A DNA stretch of 64,000 bases, taken from NCBI GenBank assembly GCA_023664185.1, contig JAMPGA010000003.1:62001-126000 (forward strand), read 5' to 3'. The notes under the pieces are model-generated. The model was not told where the DNA came from and searched no databases. It saw nothing but the letters and a program-made list of their open reading frames with translations. Within the stretch, counting starts at the first letter, position 1. Each line of letters begins with the position of its first letter. The stretch comes from Muribaculaceae bacterium. Lineage in GTDB: Bacteria > Bacteroidota > Bacteroidia > Bacteroidales > Muribaculaceae. Below are positions 51,225 to 61,600 of the stretch, one piece after another. A program made the position numbers and the translations under genes.

Positions 51225-52270
51225 TGATCCGCGCCGCATGGAGCCGATACCGGCTTGACTTCCGCTTCACAGCCATAACCTCGAGGGAGAGGATGAACCA
51301 CAAAGACACCTATTATATTAAGGTGTGGAATTCATCCAATCCCGACATCTATGGCCTGGGGGAAGCGGCATTGTTCAAAGGGCTGAGCATTGACGATCGC
51401 CCGGACTATGAGGCCCGGCTTGCCACAATCTGTAGAAATCCTCAGCACGCCCTTGAAGGATCTGATCTCGACGCATGGCCCTCGATACGCACAGGTCTTG
51501 AGACTGCGCTGCTCGATCTGCAGAATGGCGGCCGTCGGACGGTATTCCCCTCGGAATGGAGCGCAGGACACTCTTCGATCAAGATAAACGGCTTGGTATG
51601 GATGGGTAGTGCCGACGAAATGACACGCCGCATGCGAGAGAAGATCGAAGCAGGATTTGACTGTATCAAAATCAAAATCGGAGGCATCGACTTCGACCGC
51701 GAACTCCAGTTGCTGTCGTTGCTACGAACCGTTGCGCCCAAGGCTCAGCTAAGGCTCGACGCCAACGGCGCTTTCGCTCCAGATGAAGCGTTGAGGAAGC
51801 TTGAGAAGTTGGCCATGTTCGGCATTCATTCCATAGAGCAGCCTATAAAAGCCGGACAATGGAGAGAGATGGCTGAAATATGCCGATACTCCCCCATCCC
51901 AATTGCTCTCGACGAGGAACTTATACCATTGACCGACATCGACTCGCGCCAACGCATGCTTGAAGCAATCCACCCCTCCTACATAATCCTTAAGCCTACC
52001 CTTACAGGTGGGTTCTCCAAAAGTCGTGAGTGGATAGACCTGGCTTCGAAGTATGGCGCCGGATGGTGGATTACATCAGCTCTGGAAAGCGACATAGGCC
52101 TCAATGCCATAGCCCAATGGACAGCAACCCTCTCTCCCACCCTTCCACAAGGTCTGGGCACAGGTCAATTATACTCCAACAACATTCCTTCGCCCCTCAC
52201 TCTCAAAGAAGATCATCTGTATTACAACGCAGACAAACCATGGCATATCCCTCAGCTGAAATGGTTCTAA
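51224..52270 (+). CDS. menC: o-Succinylbenzoate synthase
   Basis: 348 aa, enolase superfamily. The N-terminal capping domain has the segment around G-L-G-E-A-A-L-F. The barrel carries I-K-I-K-I-G-G (the K-x-K acid/base motif, about residue 146-148), L-R-L-D-A-N-G-A-F (first metal Asp), H-S-I-E-Q-P-I (Glu), I-A-L-D-E-E-L (Asp), and K-P-T-L-T-G-G-F. It dehydrates SHCHC to o-succinylbenzoate. The start overlaps the menB stop (the ATG shares its A with TGA), and its 3' end overlaps menE. N-succinylamino-acid racemase activity is the usual alternative for this subgroup, but the men neighbours settle the role. Confidence 0.93.
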   Translation: MIRAAWSRYRLDFRFTAITSRERMNHKDTYYIKVWNSSNPDIYGLGEAALFKGLSIDDRPDYEARLATICRNPQHALEGSDLDAWPSIRTGLETALLDLQNGGRRTVFPSEWSAGHSSIKINGLVWMGSADEMTRRMREKIEAGFDCIKIKIGGIDFDRELQLLSLLRTVAPKAQLRLDANGAFAPDEALRKLEKLAMFGIHSIEQPIKAGQWREMAEICRYSPIPIALDEELIPLTDIDSRQRMLEAIHPSYIILKPTLTGGFSKSREWIDLASKYGAGWWITSALESDIGLNAIAQWTATLSPTLPQGLGTGQLYSNNIPSPLTLKEDHLYYNADKPWHIPQLKWF

Positions 52271-53208
52271 CCCCGGAGGCGCAAGCTTTTGCCGACGAAT
52301 GGCTCGGACCTCTCGACTATATACAGGCTCATACATCCGGATCGACAGGATCGCCAAAGCCCGTTAAGCTGTTTAAGAGCGATATGAGGCTTTCGGCTCG
52401 CGCCACCCTGTCGTTCTTCGGTCTCGGATCTGGGTCAATGCTCCTGCTTCCGCTTTCTCCCACCTATATAGCCGGAAAAATGCAGATTGTCAGGGCTTTT
52501 ATGGGAGGCTGCAGTCTGATATGCGAAACGCCCCGAAACAATCCTTTCGCCACGCTTTCGCCCGATAGAGTCCCCACTTCATCCATGGTGGCCATAGTGC
52601 CATCGCAGATCGAAGGGCTTATGCAATCTCCGGCATTCAGAAAATTCGGCAATATACTCATCGGTGGTGCTTCCATCCCTCCCCACATGGAGGAAAAACT
52701 ATTGAAAATCAAGGCTAATGCTTGGGTTTCCTATGGAATGACTGAGACCTGCAGCCACGTGGCTTTGCGAAAGCTTGGAACTACAGCCTATAAGCCGCTG
52801 CCGGGATTCACATTCACGCTCGACTCAAGAGGATGTCTGGTGATATCCTCTGGCGCCATGTCGTTCGGGCAGATCGTCACAAATGATATGGTGCACATTC
52901 ACCCCGACAACTCATTTGAATTTCTGGGACGCTACGACAATGTGATAAACTCGGGTGGATACAAAATCCACCCCGAGCAAGTGGAAAAGTCATTTTCATA
53001 CCATATTCCTCAGGGCTATACTGCATATGTCACCTCTCGAGCATCTGACAAGTGGGGAGAAGAGGCAGTGATTGTGACGGACTGGCCGGAGTTGTCGATG
53101 GATCACCTGTCAGACATTCTCTCCATCTCGAGGCCTAAGGATATAATTTTCAGAGAAGCCATTCCACGAACCGATTCCGGCAAAATTATACGCGAAAAGT
53201 TGAGATAG
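52261..53208 (+). CDS. menE: o-Succinylbenzoate-CoA ligase, short form
   Basis: 315 aa from the ATG at 52261, which overlaps the menC stop; the ATG at 52240 would add seven residues. AMP-forming adenylate enzyme: A-H-T-S-G-S-T-G-S-P-K-P (A3 phosphate loop, near residue 21), W-V-S-Y-G-M-T-E-T (A5), F-L-G-R-Y-D-N-V-I-N-S-G-G-Y-K-I-H-P-E (A7-A8), and the catalytic Lys in D-S-G-K-I-I-R-E-K. It is much shorter than usual MenE (about 450-490 aa): the roughly 120 residues normally before the phosphate loop are missing and the protein starts almost at the P-loop. The position after menB-menC supports activation of o-succinylbenzoate. Confidence 0.88.
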   Translation: MVLTPEAQAFADEWLGPLDYIQAHTSGSTGSPKPVKLFKSDMRLSARATLSFFGLGSGSMLLLPLSPTYIAGKMQIVRAFMGGCSLICETPRNNPFATLSPDRVPTSSMVAIVPSQIEGLMQSPAFRKFGNILIGGASIPPHMEEKLLKIKANAWVSYGMTETCSHVALRKLGTTAYKPLPGFTFTLDSRGCLVISSGAMSFGQIVTNDMVHIHPDNSFEFLGRYDNVINSGGYKIHPEQVEKSFSYHIPQGYTAYVTSRASDKWGEEAVIVTDWPELSMDHLSDILSISRPKDIIFREAIPRTDSGKIIREKLR

Positions 53209-53230
53209 TCAGCGGATATTCCTAACTTTG
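53200..53230 (+). promoter_or_regulatory. Promoter for the YbhN-like gene
   Basis: TTG (53200-53202, inside the end of menE), exactly 20 nt, TAACTTTG (53223-53230). The ATG is 24 nt on. Confidence 0.7.
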
Positions 53231-53253
53231 CATCTTCAGCAATACCTTGAATC

Positions 53254-54321
53254 ATGAGCGACACCAACAGGCAGAATGACCCCGAACGCTTCAGATACCT
53301 GCGTCTGGCCTGGAAGATTTTTCTTCCGGTGGCCATAGGTGTGGCCGTTGTGGTGTGGTTGTTTCACAGAGAGTTTGATGCCAATGTCTGGCACACCATC
53401 CACTGGAACGCCCGTGTGATAGGGTGCATATTTCTGGCCTGGATATTTATGGTGGGGCGCGACTTTGGGCTATCCTGGAGATTCCGCACACTCACCGACA
53501 GAAAGTTGAGATGGAACCAGGCTATCAGGGTAAACATGCTGTGTGAGTTCACCTCTTGCGTCACCCCTTCGGCAGTGGGAGGAAGTGCTTTCGGCATGCT
53601 CTATCTGCATCGCGAAGGGATACCCCTCGGCCGGGCCACCACGCTGATGATGACAACTCTGTTTCTCGACGAACTGTTTTTCGTGGCGTCACTGCCTGTG
53701 ATGATGATCCTTATTCCTTACAAAGACCTCTTTGGATTTGCCGGCAGTGTGTTTTCGACAGGACTTCAGACAGTGTTCTGGGCCATATATGCCGTCCTGC
53801 TGGCATGGACTGCCCTGCTGTTTACCGGTATACTTGTAAAGCCAAAGGTAATACACTCAATCATAAACCGTGTATTTAAGTTCAAGTGGCTCAAAAGATG
53901 GGCGGCCAAAGCCGACAAAACCGGCTACGAGATGGAGCTTACAAGCGCCGAACTGCGCCAGCGCAACTGGAAATGGTGGATCAAAGTTTCCGGCGCAACG
54001 GTTTTGTCGTGGTGCTCAAGATATCTGGTGGTCAACGCCCTATTTCTCGGTTTTGTGCCTGCGGCAAGCCAGTGTGTGGTGTTTGCCCGACAGTTTGTGG
54101 TGTGGGTGGTACTTATGGTCAGCCCCACCCCGGGCGGCTCGGGTGTGAGCGAATGGCTTTTCACCACATATTACGGAGATCTTATTCACTCGGCCGGGAT
54201 GGCACTCGTCATAGCACTGTTCTGGAGAATGGTATCATATTATATTTATCTCATTATCGGTGCCTGCATAGTGCCCGGATGGATAAGACAAGGTTTCAGA
54301 AACAAACACAATAAACAATGA
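53254..54321 (+). CDS. YbhN/UPF0104-family membrane protein (flippase-like)
   Basis: 355 aa with about eight TM helices. Family marks are E-F-T-S-C-V-T-P-S-A-V-G-G-S-A-F-G (about residues 100-115, the conserved P-x-x-x-G-G loop of the LPG-synthase TM region) and V-S-P-T-P-G-G-S-G-V-S-E (about residue 290), the second P-T-P-G-G-x-G-x-x-E loop. It resembles the N-terminal flippase module of MprF without the catalytic part. Members are thought to move lipids or lipid-linked sugars across the inner membrane; the substrate is unknown. The last four bases overlap the start of the NfeD-like gene (ATGA), so the two are coupled. Confidence 0.85.
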   Translation: MSDTNRQNDPERFRYLRLAWKIFLPVAIGVAVVVWLFHREFDANVWHTIHWNARVIGCIFLAWIFMVGRDFGLSWRFRTLTDRKLRWNQAIRVNMLCEFTSCVTPSAVGGSAFGMLYLHREGIPLGRATTLMMTTLFLDELFFVASLPVMMILIPYKDLFGFAGSVFSTGLQTVFWAIYAVLLAWTALLFTGILVKPKVIHSIINRVFKFKWLKRWAAKADKTGYEMELTSAELRQRNWKWWIKVSGATVLSWCSRYLVVNALFLGFVPAASQCVVFARQFVVWVVLMVSPTPGGSGVSEWLFTTYYGDLIHSAGMALVIALFWRMVSYYIYLIIGACIVPGWIRQGFRNKHNKQ

Positions 54322-55673
54322 GACGTCTCATCAACTTTCTACTCGCACTTATCTTCACAGCAACCACGGTTGCGGGAACCACAAATGTTTATATGCTCCG
54401 TCTCGACGACGAAATAGGCTCAACAACGTGGCACTATACCCGCCAGGCTCTGAAGGAGGCCAACGAAAACGGAGCCGAAATGATACTTGTACACCTCAAC
54501 ACCTATGGGGGCTCAGTGGTTCATGCCGATTCAATCCGCACGGCTCTCCTTAACTCCCCTCTGCCGGTAGTGGCCTTTGTCGACAATAATGCGGCATCTG
54601 CAGGCGCGCTGATAGCCCTGGCGTGTGACACAGTGGTGATGAGACGCGGCGCTACAATGGGAGCGGTCACCGTGGTCAATGGTGCCGACGGACAGCAGAT
54701 GCCCGACAAATACCAGTCGTATATGCGTGCCATGATGAGATCTACGGCAGAGAGCCACGGGCGCCTCGCCGACGGCAGCTGGCGCAGAGACCCTCTGGTG
54801 GCCGAGGCTATGGTAGACAGTCGTGTGGTGGTCCCGGGGTTGATCGACAGCACACGTGTGCTGACATTCACGGCCGACGAAGCCATCAAATGGCATTATG
54901 CCGATTCAAAAGCCGAATCGGTGAAAGAGGCTCTATCCAACGTCGGAGTAAATGAATTTGTACTTGACGAGTATAATCCCACATGGACCGACCGTCTGAT
55001 AGGCTTCTTCACCAACCCGGCAGTGCAGGCTGTGCTCATAATGATAATAATGGGAGGTATATACATGGAGCTCCACACAGCCGGTATGGGCTTCCCCACC
55101 GTGGCAGCCATCACAGCCGCGTGTCTTTATTTCCTGCCCATCTACATCACAGGTATCGCTTCGCCATGGATAATATTGATTTTCGTGGCCGGTCTGATAC
55201 TGATACTGCTGGAAATATTTGTTGTGCCGGGATTTGGAGTCACCGGTATCACAGGCATAATATGCGTATGTGCGGCACTGATTCTGGGGATGATAGAAAA
55301 CTATACATTTAGCATCACACACACCTCTACCACAGCAGTATGGTGGTCTATCGGAACCTTTACGGCCGGTGTGGTATTGGCGGCTGCTCTGGTGATATAT
55401 CTCACCTCATCATATGGTCCCAAGTGGGTGAGACGCCGTATAGGACTCACAACCGAGCTGCGCAATAAGGATGGATTTATCGGTGTCGACATGCAGCCTG
55501 TCAAGTTTATAGGACACTGCGGCACTGCCGCCACCGATATGCGTCCGGCCGGCAAGGTGGAGATTGACAATGAAAGGTATGACGCCGTTTCGATTGATGG
55601 ATTCATTCATTCCGGGACGGAAGTTAAGGTCACCAAATATGAGAACGCCCAGATATATGTGAGAAAAATTTGA
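54318..55673 (+). CDS. Long NfeD protein (membrane-bound ClpP-class serine protease)
   Basis: 451 aa. A signal peptide (MRRLINFLLALIFTATTVAG) precedes a ClpP/SppA-like protease domain with L-N-T-Y-G-G-S-V-V-H-A-D (oxyanion Gly-Gly) and V-D-N-N-A-A-S-A-G-A-L-I-A-L-A (nucleophile Ser near residue 96). A Lys in P-D-K-Y-Q-S-Y-M may be the base of the Ser-Lys dyad. Four to five TM helices (about residues 235-360) and a C-terminal NfeD OB-fold with G-K-V-E-I-D-N-E-R-Y-D-A-V-S follow. Long NfeD proteins degrade stomatin-like partners in the membrane. No stomatin (floA/slp) gene follows here, unlike the usual pair. Translationally coupled to the YbhN-like gene. Confidence 0.9.
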   Translation: MRRLINFLLALIFTATTVAGTTNVYMLRLDDEIGSTTWHYTRQALKEANENGAEMILVHLNTYGGSVVHADSIRTALLNSPLPVVAFVDNNAASAGALIALACDTVVMRRGATMGAVTVVNGADGQQMPDKYQSYMRAMMRSTAESHGRLADGSWRRDPLVAEAMVDSRVVVPGLIDSTRVLTFTADEAIKWHYADSKAESVKEALSNVGVNEFVLDEYNPTWTDRLIGFFTNPAVQAVLIMIIMGGIYMELHTAGMGFPTVAAITAACLYFLPIYITGIASPWIILIFVAGLILILLEIFVVPGFGVTGITGIICVCAALILGMIENYTFSITHTSTTAVWWSIGTFTAGVVLAAALVIYLTSSYGPKWVRRRIGLTTELRNKDGFIGVDMQPVKFIGHCGTAATDMRPAGKVEIDNERYDAVSIDGFIHSGTEVKVTKYENAQIYVRKI

Positions 55674-55703
55674 ACCGACCCGGATCGATGGAACACTCTT
55701 CAT

Positions 55704-55735
55704 TTTGGCCGATTCACACTAAATGATTATCTTTG
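55704..55735 (+). promoter_or_regulatory. Promoter for pyrK-pyrD
   Basis: TTTG (55704-55707), exactly 20 nt, TATCTTTG (55728-55735). It lies over the in-frame TTG at 55733, so pyrK starts at the ATG at 55760. Confidence 0.72.
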
Positions 55736-55759
55736 CATAATTCATTATCACACCCTCAG

Positions 55760-56548
55760 ATGAAACAGATAAAGGATTTCACTGTCGTCCGAACAGTAAA
55801 ATACAACGATGGGACTGCCGACCTCTACACTTTGATGAACGTCACTCCCACCGACGGCTCGCCACTTCCCGAAATTCTTCCAGGCCAGTTTGTGCAGATA
55901 GCCGTAGATGCCCCCGGAGTATTTCTGCGCCGTCCCATATCGGTAAACGACGTAGACCGTCAGACAAACACACTTGACCTTCTCATACGCCGTGCAGGCA
56001 AAGGCACCGCCGCTCTCATCAGCCTCGAGGCTGATGACCAGGTCAACATAATGCTCCCGCTTGGAAATGGATTCTCCACCGACTCACTCACAGCGCCCGG
56101 CAGGCTGCTGCTTGTGGGCGGAGGTGTCGGGGTGGCTCCCCTCCTCTACCTGGGCAGATGTCTGAAGGAAAAAGGTCTTTCTCCCGAATTTCTACTCGGA
56201 GCCAAAAGCGCTGCCGACATGCAGATGTTCCGCCTGGAGGATTTCAATGCCTACGGACCTGTACATATCTCCACTGAAGACGGCTCGATGGGCGAAAAAG
56301 GATTTGTCACCACTCACTCTGTGTGGCAAGAACCTATAAGCCGAATCAGTTGCTGCGGCCCGGCACCCATGATGAAGACTGTCGCAGCCATAGCACGCGA
56401 AAACGGCACTGAATGTGAGGTTTCGCTCGAAAATATGATGGCCTGCGGTCTGGGAGCATGCCTTTGCTGCGTGGAAAACACCGTTAAAGGCAATGTGTGT
56501 GTATGCACAGAGGGTCCTGTGTTCAACATCAATCAATTAAACTGGTAA
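55760..56548 (+). CDS. pyrK: Dihydroorotate dehydrogenase electron-transfer subunit
   Basis: 262 aa from the ATG at 55760. The FAD domain has R-R-P-I-S-V-N-D (about residue 55). The NAD(P) domain has [14 protein letters not shown] (near residue 115). The C-terminal [2Fe-2S] site has [12 protein letters not shown] and a last Cys in [10 protein letters not shown]. With PyrD it forms the type 1B (NAD-linked) dihydroorotate dehydrogenase. pyrD begins 5 nt after its stop. First gene of a chain of closely spaced genes that runs through addA to 62017. Confidence 0.95.
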   Translation: MKQIKDFTVVRTVKYNDGTADLYTLMNVTPTDGSPLPEILPGQFVQIAVDAPGVFLRRPISVNDVDRQTNTLDLLIRRAGKGTAALISLEADDQVNIMLPLGNGFSTDSLTAPGRLLLVGGGVGVAPLLYLGRCLKEKGLSPEFLLGAKSAADMQMFRLEDFNAYGPVHISTEDGSMGEKGFVTTHSVWQEPISRISCCGPAPMMKTVAAIARENGTECEVSLENMMACGLGACLCCVENTVKGNVCVCTEGPVFNINQLNW

Positions 56549-56553
56549 TAGAC

Positions 56554-57462
56554 ATGGCAAATCTATCGGTCAACATAGGCTCTCTCCATCTTGACAATCC
56601 CGTCCTCACTGCATCGGGCACTTTTGGCTACGGCGAAGAATTCGAACCGTTCATCGACCTGAACAGGCTGGGCGGATACATAGTCAAAGGCACCACACTC
56701 AACCATCGCGAAGGCAACCCTTATCCCCGCATGGTCGAGACGCCTTCGGGCATGCTGAATGCCGTAGGGCTGCAGAACAAGGGTGTGGACTACTTCATTG
56801 AGAATATCTATCCTCGTATCACTGAAAAATACAGCTCCAAACTCATTGTCAACGTCTCCGGAGCCAAGGTAGAGGACTATGTCGAGACTGCGCGCCGGCT
56901 CGACGCTCTCGACAATGTCAGTGCCATCGAGGTGAATATATCATGTCCCAACGTCAAGGAGGGTGGCATGGCTTTCGGAACTACTACTGCCGGCGCTGCC
57001 GAAGTGACAAAAGCTGTTAGAGACGTTTATCACAAAACTCTGATAATAAAACTTTCGCCAAACGTCACCTGCATTGCCGACATAGCCAAAGCTGTGGAGG
57101 CTGAGGGTGCCGACTCCGTCTCGCTCATCAACACTCTCATGGGCATGAGCATCGATGTTGAGCGCATGAAGCCGCATCTCTCCACCATCACCGGCGGCCT
57201 ATCAGGTCCCGCTGTGCGTCCGGTGGCTGTCAGGATGGTATGGCAGACGGCCAAGGCAGTAAAGATACCCGTGATAGGCCTGGGTGGCATAATGAACGGA
57301 CGCGACGCCATAGAGTTCATGCTGGCCGGAGCACGCGCCATAGAAATCGGCACAGCCAACTTCATAGACCCGGCTGTGACAATGAAGGTAATAGACTTCA
57401 TGGAGGATTACTGCACCCGCCACGGCATCAAGGACATAAATGAAATAGTAGGATGTATATGA
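56554..57462 (+). CDS. pyrD: Dihydroorotate dehydrogenase, type 1B catalytic subunit
   Basis: 302 aa from the ATG at 56554. The start [24 protein letters not shown] is the PyrD-1B start, with F-G-Y-G contacting [13 protein letters not shown] (about residue 128) has the catalytic base Cys of class 1. [15 protein letters not shown], and the FMN-phosphate loop [11 protein letters not shown] follow. Cytoplasmic; makes orotate and passes electrons via PyrK to NAD+. Its stop overlaps the start of the next lipoprotein gene (ATGA), so they are co-translated. Confidence 0.97.
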   Translation: MANLSVNIGSLHLDNPVLTASGTFGYGEEFEPFIDLNRLGGYIVKGTTLNHREGNPYPRMVETPSGMLNAVGLQNKGVDYFIENIYPRITEKYSSKLIVNVSGAKVEDYVETARRLDALDNVSAIEVNISCPNVKEGGMAFGTTTAGAAEVTKAVRDVYHKTLIIKLSPNVTCIADIAKAVEAEGADSVSLINTLMGMSIDVERMKPHLSTITGGLSGPAVRPVAVRMVWQTAKAVKIPVIGLGGIMNGRDAIEFMLAGARAIEIGTANFIDPAVTMKVIDFMEDYCTRHGIKDINEIVGCI

Positions 57463-57860
57463 AATCATTTATCTTCCCGGCTCTGATTGTCGGCATGATG
57501 GCTTTACTTACAGCTTCTTGCAGCAGGCTCTCCTCTGAAGCAAAAGAGATTGTGGGCTCATACTACAACCCCGAGCTGTCGCAAAACGAGCCGGTGATGG
57601 AACTGCGCTCCGACGGCACTTGCCTTGTCAGAGCCATCCGTCCGGGTGTGCTGACCTACAGCGTGGAGGGACAGTGGAACGTACGCAACGACTCTTTGGT
57701 GATGGAACTCGATTCAAACACACTTAAAACCGATGGCGATCCGCATCTTGTAGGTAAAATACCCACCACCTATTCCAGCAAAATCATCGATCATTCCGAC
57801 TTCAACCTTCAACTCGAACAAGGAGGCGCCACTTATTTATATCAGCGCCACAATCACTGA
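57459..57860 (+). CDS. Hypothetical lipoprotein, lipocalin-like
   Basis: 133 aa from the ATG at 57459, which overlaps the pyrD stop; another ATG lies at 57453. The lipoprotein signal peptide ends L-L-T-A-S-C-S (Cys near residue 21). The mature part ([41 protein letters not shown]) reads as alternating beta strands, with the G-x-W-x-x-x-x-x-x-L pattern of lipocalin-like or DUF4488-type Bacteroidales lipoproteins. Role unknown; co-transcribed with pyrK-pyrD by overlap. Confidence 0.75.
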   Translation: MKSFIFPALIVGMMALLTASCSRLSSEAKEIVGSYYNPELSQNEPVMELRSDGTCLVRAIRPGVLTYSVEGQWNVRNDSLVMELDSNTLKTDGDPHLVGKIPTTYSSKIIDHSDFNLQLEQGGATYLYQRHNH

Positions 57861-57882
57861 AACCCTACAACTCTGACTATCA

Positions 57883-58341
57883 ATGAAAATCTCCAGACTC
57901 CTCTTCATTCTCTCTCTCACCATAATTGTTTTCTCCTCGTGCAACTCAGGCAATCTGTCTGAGCGTGTGGCTGCGGCCGAGATGGCCATGGCTGCCGAAG
58001 ACGTGGAGATGACACGAAAGTTGTGCGACGACATTATGTCTGACTCAGTGGCACGCGGGTCAGTTACAGCCACTGAGCTGGCCAGACTCTCCATACTCTA
58101 CATGCAGCTCAACGAGCGCACTGACGACCACGAAGCCGTCGATCTGGCCGCCGATTGCTATAGAGAAGCGTTTAAAGCCAACGCCGATTCGGCACGTAGG
58201 TTCTATGAGTCTCTGCCTGTCGATGAGGTTAAGTATATCATGACACTTTCCTCCATAGTCCACTCCATGGACAATCCCCACCAGCTTGAAGATTATCCCG
58301 ACGAATCCCACGAGTTTGCCGACTCCCTGGCAGCCGAATAA
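57883..58341 (+). CDS. Hypothetical helical lipoprotein
   Basis: 152 aa. Signal peptide MKISRLLFILSLTIIVFSSC, with lipobox V-F-S-S-C (Cys20). The mature part is helical, acidic and TPR-like (L-A-R-L-S-I-L-Y-M-Q-L-N, A-V-D-L-A-A-D-C-Y-R-E-A-F-K-A-N), so it may be a short protein-binding lipoprotein. It is 22 nt after the previous lipoprotein and 23 nt before the SUI1-like gene, within the same run. No family recognised. Confidence 0.72.
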   Translation: MKISRLLFILSLTIIVFSSCNSGNLSERVAAAEMAMAAEDVEMTRKLCDDIMSDSVARGSVTATELARLSILYMQLNERTDDHEAVDLAADCYREAFKANADSARRFYESLPVDEVKYIMTLSSIVHSMDNPHQLEDYPDESHEFADSLAAE

Positions 58342-58364
58342 CCTATTACTCCACATCAACGTTA

Positions 58365-58688
58365 ATGGACTGGAAAGATTTACTCAACCAAAAAGTGCAA
58401 ACGGACGAACTGCCGTGCGAAGATTCTACCCCGGCTGAAGTAGAAAATAAACAGAAAAAGAAAGATGTGCTGCACATCAGCATCGACCGAAAAGGGCGTA
58501 AAGGCAAGACGGCAACAATCGTCTACGGCTTTACATGCCCCGACACGGAGGTGGCCGATATAGCCTCAAAGCTTAAAACCGGGCTCGGTACAGGCGGTTC
58601 GGCACGCGGTGGGGAAATACTCATTCAGGGAGAAGTGGCTGAGAAAGTCAGAAATATGCTTGTGAAAATGGGTTATAAAGTGAGCTGA
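58365..58688 (+). CDS. SUI1/eIF1-like translation factor (YciH)
   Basis: 107 aa. The C-terminal SUI1 domain (about residues 40-107) has R-K-G-R-K-G-K-T-A-T-I-V-Y-G-F, A-S-K-L-K-T-G-L-G-T-G-G-S-A-R-G-G-E-I-L-I-Q-G and the final helix to G-Y-K. The T-G-G-S-x-x-G-G-E-I motif is diagnostic of YciH/eIF1. YciH affects initiation fidelity in E. coli; the family's bacterial role is only partly known. The AddA-like gene starts 2 nt after its stop, so the two are translated together. Confidence 0.93.
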   Translation: MDWKDLLNQKVQTDELPCEDSTPAEVENKQKKKDVLHISIDRKGRKGKTATIVYGFTCPDTEVADIASKLKTGLGTGGSARGGEILIQGEVAEKVRNMLVKMGYKVS

Positions 58689-58690
58689 CT

Positions 58691-61600
58691 ATGATTCAGA
58701 TTTACAAAGCTTCGGCTGGTTCAGGCAAAACATTTACACTGGCTCGCGAGTATATAAAACTCATACTCGGAGTAAAGACCGACCACAACACTTACCGGTT
58801 GCGCCGACCGGGCAGCCATTCGCAACACTCTTCGGTATTGGCTATAACCTTTACCAACAAGGCCACCGACGAGATGAAAAGCCGTATAATCCACGAGCTT
58901 GCCGTGCTGGCCGGGGCTGAAAAAGGGTGGACACAACCAAGCAGCTATGCCTCATATCTGTGCAAGGAGCTGCACTGCACACCTGCCGACCTGAGCCAAG
59001 CCGCCGCCGAGGCGCTGAAATCCCTGTTGTTTGACTTCAACAACTTCAACGTCAGCACCATTGACTCATTCTTCCAAATGGTGTTGCGCTCGTTTGCCCA
59101 TGAAGCCGAAGTGTCTGGCGCCTATGACGTCGAGCTTGACGACAAAAGCGTCATAGCCATGAGCATCGACAATCTGCTGCAGGATCTGAATCACAAACGT
59201 CAGGACAAAGACTCCCGAAAGATCACCGAATGGCTCACCCGGTTCATGACCAAGCTCATAGAGGATGGTCTGGGCTTCAATATTTTCAACCGCTCCTCAC
59301 AGGTTCATGAAAACCTCATCTCGTTTATAGCCGACATCTCTGACGACACCTTCCGCGACAACGAAAAACTAATTCTCGACTATCTGCGTGATGGCTCGAA
59401 ATTTGACACCTTCCGCTCTCATGTGGAGAGCCGTATACGCAAACTGAAGGCTGACACGGCCGCGGCTTGCCAAAACGCGGTTACGGCCATGAAGAGTGTC
59501 AATCCCGTCGGCCCAGCCAAAGGGATTGTCACAAACAATGTATCTGGTCCGATAGTCAACTGGGCTGCCTCGGGCTACTACACCGGTTCGCAGAACAGGG
59601 CCGAGCTGTCGGCCACAATGCTCAAGGCCATAGACAATGTGGATGAGGCTTATGTAAAAGACGGCAAAAAATCGTCACACCGCAGTGTGCTGGATCCGGC
59701 TTTAAGCGCTGCCCTCACTGCTATAAACAAATGTATCGGCGAGATAGAACTATTAAGACTGATAAGCGGAAACATCTACCAACTGGGATTGCTGGCCCGT
59801 GTGAGCGATTATCTCGATCGCTACCGCATGGAAAACTCCGCCATCCTGCTCAGCGACACAAACGCCCTGCTCTCAAAGGTAATCGGCGACAGTGACTCGC
59901 CGTTCCTTTATGAGAAGATGGGGACACGATACAAGCACTACCTTATCGACGAGTTTCAGGATACATCGTTCAGCCAGTGGAACAATCTCAGTCACCTGGT
60001 TGAAGAAAGCATAGCCGGAGGCCATGACAATCTGGTGATTGGCGATGAAAAACAGTGCATCTACCGTTTCCGTGGCAGCGACCCTACCCTTCTCCACAAT
60101 CTACATACAGGCAGAGCCGACGATGAATTTGTCATAAAAGGTGAAAGCATTGCCGAAAACACCAACTGGCGGTCATCGGCAGCTGTTGTTGAATTCAACA
60201 ATACACTCTTCAAGGAGATAGCCCGTACCCAGAACTTCGACGACATATATGCCGGAGTGGAGCAGCAGGTGGCTCAGAAAGAGATTCAGGGATATGTGAG
60301 AGTGGAACTCTTAGAGGGAGAGAGAGGAAGTACCGAGGCTGATGACAAGGCTCTCGAGACGCTTGCTGAAAATCTTCGTCGACAGCTCCAGTCAGGCTAC
60401 CGCCCAGGCGATATTGCTGTGCTTGTGAGAACATGGCGCGAAGGTGAAACTGTGATATCATATCTTGAAAATATCAAGGTATCAGACACGACGTTCCCTG
60501 CGTTCAACATCGTGTCCGACCGCTCGCTCCTCGTCTCCCACTCTCCGGCTGTAATGCTTATCATCAGCCGATTGCGCTATCTCTCGTCAATCGAATATAC
60601 ACCCAAAGGCCACAAGCGCAGCCATCGCGAAATAGCCCGTGTGCTCAACGACTTTGAGGAGACCTTTGCCTGCACACACTCGACCACCGGCTCGCTGCTT
60701 ACGGCGATTGAACGTATGGAAACACGCCGCAATACCCGGGACGGAGAAGAACAGGAGAAGAAAGAAACTCCGGAACCGGAAGACAACATTGCTCTCGATC
60801 TGACATCGCTCGTCGAGTCGATAACCACAACTTTTGTCCCGGAGGAAAATCGCTGCCGAGAGGCCATCTTTATCACAGCGTTCCAGGATCTGGTGGCTGA
60901 TTTCGTGGCAAAAGGCAGGTCGGATATACGTTCATTCCTGGAATGGTGGGATGAAAAAGGAGTGGAGACTTCGGTATCAGGCTCCGGCGACGATCCCTCG
61001 GCGCTCAATATACTCACCATACACAAATCCAAAGGGCTGGAATTCCCTTGTGTCCACATCCCATTTGCCGGGCTTACTGAAAACACTCAGATTGTGGATC
61101 GAGCTTGGTTTGAAATACCTGAGATGCAGGGATTTCCCGACGACATCGTTCCGCCAATGATGCCTCTCGATATAACCAAAGCCATGATGTCGACTCCGCT
61201 GTCCGATCAGTATCTTGAGATTCAACGCCGCAAACAGCTCGACCTTATCAATCTGCTCTATGTAGCTTTCACACGTGCTGTAAACGAGCTCATCGTCAGC
61301 GTGAAGGTCATGAAGGAGAGTACAAATTCGAAAAGCAAGCCCATCACACCGTCTTTGGCCAAGGTGATTTCATCGTCTCTGAGAGCCACAATGCTCCCCG
61401 ACGGGAATCTCCTTGAGATAGGAACACCTACCCATCGCAGCGCTGACAAAAAGAAAGCCAAGAGCGCCATTGTGCCAGATGAGGGAGAGAGAGTATCCGT
61501 CTACGATACCTCGGCCACTCCATCGCCCTGGAGCAAGACAAGGCTCGACGGAAAAAACCGTGGCAACCTGTATGTGGCACGTGAGCGAGGCATAATCCTC

